Positions 23,875 to 31,295 of a stretch of 38,157 nucleotides of DNA are shown piece by piece. Position 1 is the first letter of the stretch, and each line of letters opens with the position of its first letter. The translations under genes were made by a program, and so were the position numbers. The stretch is taken from positions 1 to 38,157 of the forward strand of contig JAGRPB010000034.1 of assembly GCA_020439945.1 (NCBI GenBank). The letters are read 5' to 3'. This DNA comes from Verrucomicrobiia bacterium. GTDB lineage: Bacteria > Verrucomicrobiota > Verrucomicrobiia > Verrucomicrobiales > DEV007. Below the pieces are notes generated by a model. The model was not told the DNA's origin. It ran no database searches and saw only the letters and a program-made list of their open reading frames with translations.

Positions 23875-25161
23875 ATGATTGCCAAGCAACCCTGTTGGGT
23901 CGCGCACTTGACCCTGTTGACCGCTTTTTCATTGGCGTGGGATTCCGGCATCGCCGGCGAACCGGCCGTTGCCGATTCGCTCACTCTTTCGCAGTGCGTC
24001 GAGCGCGCCCTTCAGAAAAGCCCAGCGCTCGAATCGAACTATCGGCAATACCTTGCCGCCACCCACGGGGAACCCCAGGCGACCGCCTTGCCGGAGCCCC
24101 AGGTCAGTTGGACACACTACCTCGAGGCGGTTCAGACCCGGACCGGTCCCCAGGAAAACCTCTTCATGATTTCCCAGACTCTGCCGTGGTTCGGCAAACT
24201 GCGGCTGAAGGGCGAGGCTGCGAACCATGAAGCCGAGGCGGCTCGTCTCCACCATGAGGATGCCCGGCTCGCGCTGATCCGCGAGGTCAGTCTTTCCTGG
24301 TTGGAATACGCCTACCTCGCGAAGGAAACCGCGATCACCACCGAATCGCGAGGCCTGCTGGCGCAACTTGTTCCAGTGACGGAAGAACAGGTTCGCGGCG
24401 GCGCCCCACTAACGCAGCAATTGACCCTTGAGCTTGCGCTGGGTCGGCTCGACGGCCAACTCGATGACCTAAAAGGACGGCGCAGCGAAGCGAGCGCCCG
24501 ACTTCGCGCCGCGATGGGAGAATCTCCGGAAATCGAGGGCACGCCCCTCCCGTGGCCGATCCTTTCCGACGAGAGCGCCACTTTTGAAGGAGATCTGGAA
24601 AACCTCGCCGCGCACCTGCGGCAGCATCACCCTCGACTCGCCGCCCTCGAACAAGGGGTCGCTTCGGCGGAGGCGAAAGCCCGATTGGCCGAGAAAAACG
24701 CCATCCCGGATCCCACCATCGGAGCCAACCTCCACGACATCGGCGATGGCGGGGACACGGCGGCCGGCATCAGCATCGGGTTCCGCATTCCTCTCGCGTT
24801 CAAAAAATACCGGGCCGAGCGCGCCGAAGCCCGGGAACGCGAGAAAGCCGCCGTCGCCGAGAAAGAAAATGCGGAGCTGCACCTCCTGGCGGAACTCGAA
24901 GGCGCCTGGGAACGGTTTCAGGCCAACGCCCGAACCGTGAAACGCTATCGCGACGAATTGCTGCCCGCCGCCGATCGCATCATCGACGTCAGCGAAACGT
25001 CCTACCGGGCCGGATCCGCTTCGATCCGAGACGTGATCGACGACCAGCGCGACGCGCTCGATATTCGCAAGGCCTACTGGCGCGCCATCGCCGATCTGCA
25101 CGGCGCCGCGATTCGTGTCGGCACGCTCGCCGGAGATCCCGAACCCCTCCCCCAACCATGA
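23875..25161 (+). CDS. TolC-type outer-membrane channel of the Cus pump
   Basis: A 428-residue outer-membrane efflux protein (OEP/TolC family), the exit duct of the tripartite pump encoded by the next two genes. After a signal peptide it shows the two OEP repeats: 'LTLSQCVERALQKSPALESN' at the start of the first, and 'QHHPRLAALEQGVASAEAKA' with 'IPDPTIGANLHDIGDGG' in the second. The long coiled-coil helices follow each of them. Its stop overlaps the cusB start (ATGA). The first codons (23883-23923) coincide with a copy of the 19-bp dyad repeat found elsewhere in intergenic DNA, so part of the signal peptide appears to be repeat-derived. Confidence 0.88.
   Translation: MIAKQPCWVAHLTLLTAFSLAWDSGIAGEPAVADSLTLSQCVERALQKSPALESNYRQYLAATHGEPQATALPEPQVSWTHYLEAVQTRTGPQENLFMISQTLPWFGKLRLKGEAANHEAEAARLHHEDARLALIREVSLSWLEYAYLAKETAITTESRGLLAQLVPVTEEQVRGGAPLTQQLTLELALGRLDGQLDDLKGRRSEASARLRAAMGESPEIEGTPLPWPILSDESATFEGDLENLAAHLRQHHPRLAALEQGVASAEAKARLAEKNAIPDPTIGANLHDIGDGGDTAAGISIGFRIPLAFKKYRAERAEAREREKAAVAEKENAELHLLAELEGAWERFQANARTVKRYRDELLPAADRIIDVSETSYRAGSASIRDVIDDQRDALDIRKAYWRAIADLHGAAIRVGTLAGDPEPLPQP
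23883..23923 (+). repeat. Double 19-bp dyad repeat, copy C, inside a coding region
   Basis: Units 23883-23901 (CAAGCAACCCTGTTGGGTC) and 23905-23923 (CACTTGACCCTGTTGACCG) are separated by GCG, exactly the layout of copy B. ACCCTGTTG occurs twice, 22 bp apart. Against copy B, 29 of 41 positions match. The copy is in frame with the signal peptide of the TolC-type protein. Chance similarity is less likely because spacing and spacer sequence agree, but it cannot be excluded. Confidence 0.5.
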
Positions 25162-27020
25162 AGAACCGAATTCGACTCTTCCTTTTTGTCGGTGGTATCC
25201 TGCTCGGCATTCTCGTCTCCGCCATCATCGGGCGTTTGGGCGGTGCCGATTCCCCACCGACGACTGCCGTGGAGGACAAAACCACGACGGGAAAGGCGAC
25301 CTCGTGGACCTGCGCGATGCATCCGCAGATCCAGCAACCGAACCCCGGGAAATGTCCCATCTGCGCGATGGACCTGATACCGGCTGGTTCGATTGACCGT
25401 CTCGGACCGCGCCAATACGCGATGTCGGAGGAGGCGCGGGCTCTTGCCAGGATCGATACGGTCGCGGTGAAACGCCAGCTGGCCGAGACCGCGGTGCGCC
25501 TGGTGGGAAAAGTCGACTACGACGAGACCCGTATCCGCACCATTGCCGCGCGATTTCCGGCGCGTATCGAACGGCTCTACGTCGACTACACCGGAATCGA
25601 AGTGAAAGAGGGCGATCACCTGGCCCATGTCTACAGCGAGGATCTGCTGACCGCGCAACGGGAGCTCCTCGTGGCCCGGGGCAATCCGTCCCAGCTTGGC
25701 ATCGTGCGGGACAAGCTCCGCCTTCTTGGCTTACCGGAATCCGGCATTCAGAAAATCGAGGAAACCGGCAAGATCTCGGACCAGATGGACATCGATGCCC
25801 CAACCAGTGGCATCGTGATCGAACGTCTCATCAGCGAGGGTGCCTACGTGAAGAAAGGCGATCCGCTATTCCGCATCGCCGATCTCTCCGAGGTTTGGGT
25901 GAAACTGGATGCCTACGAAAGCGACCTGCAATGGGTGCGCTATGGCCAACCGGTCACCTTCGAGGCTGAGGCGTTACCGGGCCGCACTTTCGAGGGAACC
26001 GTGGCCTTTCTCTCGCCCTCGCTCGATCCCCAGACACGCACGGTGAAAGTCCGCGTCAATGCGGCCAATCCGGACGGGGCCCTGAAGCCCGGCATGTTCG
26101 TCCGTGCGGAGGTCACCTCGCGCCTCGCCGCCGGTGGTCGGGTGGTTTCACCGGAATTGAAGGACAAGTGGATCAGCCCCATGCATCCGGAAATCATCCG
26201 CGACGAACCCGGCAACTGCCCGGTATGCGGCATGAAACTGGTGAAGGCTTCGGAACTCGGCTATGCCATCCTGGATCCGGACGATCCTCAATCGGTTCCT
26301 TTGGTGATTCCCACTTCAGCTGTCCTGCTCACCGGTAAGCGAGCCGTGGTCTATGTCGAAGTGCCGGAGACCGAGCAGCCCACCTACGAGGGACGCGAGA
26401 TCGAACTGGGTCCGAAAGCGGGCGATGTCTATCTGGTGGAATCCGGGCTCAAAGAAGGTGAAAGAGTCGTCACCCAAGGCGCCTTCAAGATTGATTCCGC
26501 ACTGCAGATCATCGCCAAGCCGAGCATGATGAGCGGCGAAGGCGCGGCCGGAATTCATCAGCAGTTTGCCACTTGGGAGTTGTCCCCGGAAGCTTACCAG
26601 ACCGTCCTTGATGACTACCTCGCATTGCATCGGGCCCTGGCGGCAGACGATGAGGAAGCCGCGAAGAAAGCGATCGCCACGCTCGTTTCGAACGGGGCGG
26701 TAAAAGAGTTTCCTCCCGCCAGCAAGCTAACCGAGACCCTTGCGGCGGCAACGAATCTCGCCGCCCAACGCGAGGTGTTCGCACCCCTCTCCTACGGAAT
26801 GTTGGAACTCGCTCGACGGCCCGATCTGGCCACCAAGGAAACTGACCTTCGCCGAGTGCACTGCCCCATGGCGTTCCAGGGGGTCGGCGCGGACTGGCTG
26901 CAACGCGGAGACACCGTCTCCAATCCCTACTTCGGGGCAAAGATGCGGACTTGCGGAACCGTTTCCCTGATCGAACCGGCGGCACCGGCCAGCCCTTCCC
27001 ATGAAGGGCACCAGCACTGA
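25158..27020 (+). CDS. cusB: CusB-type periplasmic adaptor with two metal-binding domains
   Basis: A 620-residue RND periplasmic adaptor. An N-terminal membrane anchor ('LFLFVGGILLGILVSAIIG') is followed by a heavy-metal-binding domain 'TCAMHPQIQQPNPGKCPICA' (51-70). Then come the lipoyl/hairpin and beta-barrel domains ('LYVDYTGIEVKEGDHLAHVY', 'DLSEVWVKLDAYESDLQWV'). A second metal-binding unit, 'MHPEIIRDEPGNCPVCGMKL' (about 340-360), is inserted before the membrane-proximal domain, and a DUF3347 domain with 'HCPMAFQGVGADWLQRGDTV' closes the protein. Adaptors of this build load Cu(I)/Ag(I) to CusA. The duplication of the metal-binding domain is unusual compared with E. coli CusB. Confidence 0.9.
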   Translation: MKNRIRLFLFVGGILLGILVSAIIGRLGGADSPPTTAVEDKTTTGKATSWTCAMHPQIQQPNPGKCPICAMDLIPAGSIDRLGPRQYAMSEEARALARIDTVAVKRQLAETAVRLVGKVDYDETRIRTIAARFPARIERLYVDYTGIEVKEGDHLAHVYSEDLLTAQRELLVARGNPSQLGIVRDKLRLLGLPESGIQKIEETGKISDQMDIDAPTSGIVIERLISEGAYVKKGDPLFRIADLSEVWVKLDAYESDLQWVRYGQPVTFEAEALPGRTFEGTVAFLSPSLDPQTRTVKVRVNAANPDGALKPGMFVRAEVTSRLAAGGRVVSPELKDKWISPMHPEIIRDEPGNCPVCGMKLVKASELGYAILDPDDPQSVPLVIPTSAVLLTGKRAVVYVEVPETEQPTYEGREIELGPKAGDVYLVESGLKEGERVVTQGAFKIDSALQIIAKPSMMSGEGAAGIHQQFATWELSPEAYQTVLDDYLALHRALAADDEEAAKKAIATLVSNGAVKEFPPASKLTETLAAATNLAAQREVFAPLSYGMLELARRPDLATKETDLRRVHCPMAFQGVGADWLQRGDTVSNPYFGAKMRTCGTVSLIEPAAPASPSHEGHQH

Positions 27021-27034
27021 TTCCTACCTTTGTC

Positions 27035-30000
27035 ATGGAACCCTCCGGATTCACCAATCGATTGATCGCATTCTGCCTGCAGAATCGTCTCGTCGTGGTG
27101 TTGCTGCTTATTCTTGGTATCGGTGCGGGCATCGTGGTGGCGCCATTTCGCTGGGACGTTCCCGGAATGATGCGTGCCCCGGTGGCGGTCGATGCGATTC
27201 CCGATATCGGCGAAAACCAGCAGATCGTTTTCACCGAATGGATGGGGCGCTCCCCGCAGGATGTCGAAGACCAGATCACCTACCCGCTCACCACCGCGCT
27301 GCTGGGTCTTCCGGAAGTGAAGACGGTGCGCAGCTATTCGTTTTTCGGCTTTTCCGCCATCTACCTCATCTTCGAGGACGGCGTGGAATTCTACTGGAGC
27401 CGGAGCCGTATCCTGGAGAAACTGAATTCTCTCCCGGCCGGCACGCTCCCCGATGGCGTCACCGCCCAGCTCGGCCCCGACGCCACCGCGCTCGGGCAAG
27501 TCTTTTGGTACACGCTGGAGGGACGCGATGAAAACGGCCGACCAGCGCCCGGCTGGACGCCGCAGGAGCTGCGCAGCATCCAGGATTACCAGGTGCGTTA
27601 TGCCCTGCAATCGGTGTCGGGTGTCGCCGAAGTTGCCTCCATCGGCGGGTTCGTCCGCGAATACCAGATCGATGTCGATCCGGACGCCATGCGAGCCTGG
27701 GGGGTCACCTTGGACGAAGTGTTTCGCGCGGTGAAAGAATCCAACAGCGATGTCGGCGCCCGCACCATCGAGTTCAACCGAGTCGAATACGTGATCAGAA
27801 GCCGCGGCTTTGTGAAGGACCTCGAAGACCTGCGAAAGACGGTCGTTGCCGTGCGGGACAACGTCCCGGTCACGCTGGAACAGATCGGCACCGTCCAGCA
27901 GGGCCCCGCCCTGCGGCGCGGCGCGCTGGACAAGGACGGTGCCGAAGCCGTCGGTGGCGTGGTGGTGGCCCGCTACGGCGCCAACCCCATGGCGACGATC
28001 GACGCGGTGAAGGAGCGACTGAATTCGCTGGGACCATCATTGCCGAGCAAAGAACTGGAGGACGGCCGCACCAGCCACGTCACCGTGGTGCCTTTCTACG
28101 ATCGCACCGGCCTGATCAACGAGACCCTGCAGACGCTGAACTCGGCGCTGACCGACGAGATCCTCGTCACCATCATCGTGGTCCTCCTGCTGGTGTTCCA
28201 CCTCCGCAGCGCCCTCCTGATTTCCCTGATGCTTCCCCTTGCCGTGCTTTTCGCCTTCGTGGCGATGAAACTTTTTCACGTCGATGCCAATATCGTGGCG
28301 CTCTCCGGCATCGCGATCGCGATCGGAACCATCGTCGACATGGGCATCGTCATATGCGAATCGATCATCAAGCGACTCGACGATCCACGATTCTCCGGTG
28401 AATCGACGCGGGAAACGATCTATCAAGCGTCCGCCGAAGTCGGAAGCGCCGTCCTTACCGCCGTACTCACCACCGTGATCGGATTCCTGCCTGTCTTTTT
28501 CATGACCGGCCCGGAGGGCAAGCTCTTCAAGCCGCTCGCCTACACCAAGACCTTCGCGCTCATCGGCTCGATCCTGGTCGCGCTCACGGTTCTCCCGGCC
28601 CTGGCGACTTTCCTCTTTCGCCGAAGCCGGAAACCCGAGACCGAGAGCGCCAGGAACGATGTCGCCCTGACCACGGGAGGCCTCGCCACCCTGCGCCAAC
28701 ACCTGCGCGTGGATGGACCGCGCTTCTGGCTGACGATCGCCATCAGCTTTCTCGTCACCGTGTTTCTCAGCCAGAAGTGGGCGCCACTGGGGCCGACCGC
28801 CTCGATCGGAAATGCCCTCCTGGTCGTCGCTCTTCTCGGCGCCCTGATCGGAATCGCCTGGGCATTCATGGCCTGGTATCCCAGAATGCTGGCTTTTTTC
28901 CTGCGAGCGAAGCTCCTGCTCACAGCCCTGGTCGTCCTGGTGATCGGCGCCGGCATCTGGCAGTGGTCGCGGATGGGCAGGGAGTTCATGCCGTCTTTGG
29001 ACGAGGGCTCCTTTCTCTGGATGCCCAGCACGATGCCTCATGCCTCCATCGGTGAGGCCCTCGAAGTGCTTGAACTCCAGGACCAGGCCATTCGCGCCAT
29101 CCCGGAAGTCGAAAACGTGGTCGGAAAAATCGGGCGGGTCGACAGTCCGCTCGATCCGGCACCTGTTTCCATGATCGAAACGATCGTCACTTTCCTACCC
29201 GAATACCGCGTCGACGAAAATGGCAACCGCGTTCGCCAGTGGCGTGACCAGATTCAAAGCCCGGATGACATCTGGAATGCGATCGCCTCGGCGGCCGAGA
29301 TTCCCGGCGTCACCTCGGCTCCGAAACTCCAGCCGATCGAGACGCGACTCGTCATGCTCCAGACCGGCATGCGGGCGCCGATGGGGCTCAAAGTTTACGG
29401 ACCGGATCTCGACACGATCGAAAAAGCGGGCTTCGAAATCGAGCGCCTGCTCAAGAAAGTCTCCGGCATTCGTCCGGAAACGGTTTTCGCCGATCGCATG
29501 GTGGGCAAACCCTACCTCGAGATCGACATCGACCGCGACGCGATCGCGCGCTACGGGCTCGCCGTGCGCGACGTGCAGGACGTGATCGAGACGGCGCTCG
29601 GCGGCAAGCCGATCACGCGCACCGTCGAGGGCCGCGAGCGCTACTCGGTCCGGGTCCGTTATCAGCGAGAGTTGCGGGATTCGCTCGAAGACCTTTCCGA
29701 GATCCTCGTGCCCACGCCTACGGGCGCCCAGATACCACTGGGGCAGCTTGCCATGATCGAATACGTCAAAGGTCCCCAGGCCATCAAGAGTGAGAAAGGT
29801 TTCCTGGTCGGCTACGTCATCTTCGACAAGCAGCCCGGCGCCTCCGAAGTCGAGGTCGTCGAGACGGCCCGCGATTTTCTGGGAGAAAACTATGATCGTC
29901 CTGCCGGCATCGACTACGAATTCACCGGATCCTACCAGAACCAGGTTCACGCGGCCCGCACCCTGGCATTGGTGGTGCCGGTCGCGCTCGTCCTCATCTT

Positions 30001-30541
30001 CATTCTGCTCTACCTTCACTTCCAGTCTCTAAGTCTGACGCTGATGGTATTCCTGGCCGGCATTCCCACCTCCCTGGCCGGCGGATTCATTCTTCTCGGC
30101 CTGTTCGGCCAACCGTGGTTCCTCGACCTCCACCTTTTCGGCATTGATTGGCGCCAACTTTTCCAGGTGCATCCCATCAATCTCAGCATCGCCGTCTGGG
30201 TCGGGTTCCTCGCCCTGTTCGGAATCGCCACCGACGATGGCGTGCTGATGGGAACCATACTCCAGCAGCGTTTCGGCGACCCCAGCCAGAAAACGGACAG
30301 CATCGCGGCCATCCGCGAAACGACCCTGGAAGCCGCCACGCTGCGAAACCGGCCGGCCGTGATGACCACCGCCACCACCCTGCTGGCCCTGCTGCCGGTG
30401 CTGACTTCCACCGGCCGCGGCGCCGATGTCATGGTGCCCATGGCCATTCCCACCTTCGGCGGCATGGTCGCCGCCATTCTCACCGTCTTCGTCGTGCCAA
30501 CGCTCTATTGTTGGCAAGCGGAAAGACGCCTCTCAAACTGA
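27035..30541 (+). CDS. cusA: CusA-type Cu(I)/Ag(I) RND efflux pump
   Basis: A 1168-residue heavy-metal RND transporter, the proton-driven inner-membrane pump of the Cus system. The three methionines that bind Cu(I)/Ag(I) in CusA (573, 623, 672 in E. coli) have counterparts: Met 663 in 'LWMPSTMPHAS', Met 713 in 'DPAPVSMIETIV' and Met 774 in 'TRLVMLQTGMRAPMGLKV'. The proton-relay Asp is seen in 'IAIGTIVDMGIVICESII'. It is about 120 residues longer than E. coli CusA, mainly through added hydrophobic sequence near residues 530-620 and an insertion before 'GFLALFGIATDDGVLM'. It starts 14 bases after cusB. Confidence 0.93.
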   Translation: MEPSGFTNRLIAFCLQNRLVVVLLLILGIGAGIVVAPFRWDVPGMMRAPVAVDAIPDIGENQQIVFTEWMGRSPQDVEDQITYPLTTALLGLPEVKTVRSYSFFGFSAIYLIFEDGVEFYWSRSRILEKLNSLPAGTLPDGVTAQLGPDATALGQVFWYTLEGRDENGRPAPGWTPQELRSIQDYQVRYALQSVSGVAEVASIGGFVREYQIDVDPDAMRAWGVTLDEVFRAVKESNSDVGARTIEFNRVEYVIRSRGFVKDLEDLRKTVVAVRDNVPVTLEQIGTVQQGPALRRGALDKDGAEAVGGVVVARYGANPMATIDAVKERLNSLGPSLPSKELEDGRTSHVTVVPFYDRTGLINETLQTLNSALTDEILVTIIVVLLLVFHLRSALLISLMLPLAVLFAFVAMKLFHVDANIVALSGIAIAIGTIVDMGIVICESIIKRLDDPRFSGESTRETIYQASAEVGSAVLTAVLTTVIGFLPVFFMTGPEGKLFKPLAYTKTFALIGSILVALTVLPALATFLFRRSRKPETESARNDVALTTGGLATLRQHLRVDGPRFWLTIAISFLVTVFLSQKWAPLGPTASIGNALLVVALLGALIGIAWAFMAWYPRMLAFFLRAKLLLTALVVLVIGAGIWQWSRMGREFMPSLDEGSFLWMPSTMPHASIGEALEVLELQDQAIRAIPEVENVVGKIGRVDSPLDPAPVSMIETIVTFLPEYRVDENGNRVRQWRDQIQSPDDIWNAIASAAEIPGVTSAPKLQPIETRLVMLQTGMRAPMGLKVYGPDLDTIEKAGFEIERLLKKVSGIRPETVFADRMVGKPYLEIDIDRDAIARYGLAVRDVQDVIETALGGKPITRTVEGRERYSVRVRYQRELRDSLEDLSEILVPTPTGAQIPLGQLAMIEYVKGPQAIKSEKGFLVGYVIFDKQPGASEVEVVETARDFLGENYDRPAGIDYEFTGSYQNQVHAARTLALVVPVALVLIFILLYLHFQSLSLTLMVFLAGIPTSLAGGFILLGLFGQPWFLDLHLFGIDWRQLFQVHPINLSIAVWVGFLALFGIATDDGVLMGTILQQRFGDPSQKTDSIAAIRETTLEAATLRNRPAVMTTATTLLALLPVLTSTGRGADVMVPMAIPTFGGMVAAILTVFVVPTLYCWQAERRLSN

Positions 30542-30589
30542 CCCGTTTTTTTTTACCCATAACCACAACCCAAAACCAAGAAAGTAACC

Positions 30590-30919
30590 ATGAAGAAAAG
30601 CACTCAATGGATCCTCGTTCTCGCCGGCATCGCCGGGCTCAGCCTGTTCGGCACCTCCTGCGATTCCGGAGGCGGCGATGACCACTCCGACCACGAACAC
30701 GCCGAAGGCGGCGAGCACGCGGCGGCCGATGCCAAGGACGACGCCTACCCGCTCGACGTCTGCATCGTTTCCGGCGAAGCCCTCGACAGCATGGGCGAGC
30801 CGGTGACCATCGACTACGAAGGCACCACGGTGAAGTTCTGCTGCAAGGACTGCATCGAGGACTTCAAGAAAGATCCCGACAAATACCTGCCCAAGCTGAC
30901 ACAGGCTTCGCAGAAATAG
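30590..30919 (+). CDS. Exported YHS/TRASH-like metal-binding lipoprotein
   Basis: A 109-residue protein with an N-terminal hydrophobic segment ending in 'LFGTSC' (probable lipidated Cys 24), an Asp/His/Glu-rich linker ('DDHSDHEHAEGGEH') and a YHS/TRASH-like domain: 'YPLDVCIVSGEALDSMGEPV', 'TIDYEGTTVKFCCKDCIEDF' and 'KKDPDKYLPKL'. The Cys pairs and spacing fit a small metal-binding treble-clef fold. It lies 48 bases after cusA, as the last gene of the efflux operon, and may bind copper in the periplasm. Confidence 0.75.
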   Translation: MKKSTQWILVLAGIAGLSLFGTSCDSGGGDDHSDHEHAEGGEHAAADAKDDAYPLDVCIVSGEALDSMGEPVTIDYEGTTVKFCCKDCIEDFKKDPDKYLPKLTQASQK

Positions 30920-30951
30920 TCCGACTGTCTGCGTTCGATCCGAACCGACCA

Positions 30952-30992
30952 TGGCGCTGACCGGGACGCCTTCGATGCTCCGGTCAGCGCCA
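30952..30992 (+). terminator. Terminator of the cus operon
   Basis: A perfect 13-bp stem (TGGCGCTGACCGG/CCGGTCAGCGCCA) with a 15-nt loop, 32 bases after the lipoprotein gene. The following CGGCGTTT has a short T run. Confidence 0.6.
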
Positions 30993-31046
30993 CGGCGTTT
31001 CTGCATATCGCCCGACAGGGACCGATACTCTTCTCATCGGCACTTC

Positions 31047-31170
31047 GTAGCATGGCTTTATAAGCCGTGCATGTCCGGGCGGTATTTCCTCCCGCCCAAG
31101 GCTGGCGGTTGAGATGACTCGCGGGATACAATCCCACGGGGACTAGCACGGGATTGGAATCCCATGCTAC
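31047..31170. repeat. Clover-like palindromic element
   Basis: Outer arms GTAGCATGG (31047-31055) and CCATGCTAC (31162-31170) enclose several smaller hairpins: GCATGGCTT/AAGCCGTGC around 31050-31070, GGGCGG/CCGCCC near 31077-31097, and AGCACGGGATT/AATCCCATGCT near 31144-31168. This is a large dispersed-repeat-like structure of the intergenic region 30920-31295, which otherwise carries only the terminator and the probable promoter zone of the next gene. Confidence 0.55.
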
Positions 31171-31295
31171 ATGCCTTACCACCCGCTGGTTCCGTCTTCG
31201 CCGGCGTCGCGGTGAATCGATTCCAATTGGAACGCTCACATTTCCGATCACGGACCGGCGATCCTGTGTTACGGAAAACGACGGCCCGGATTTCG

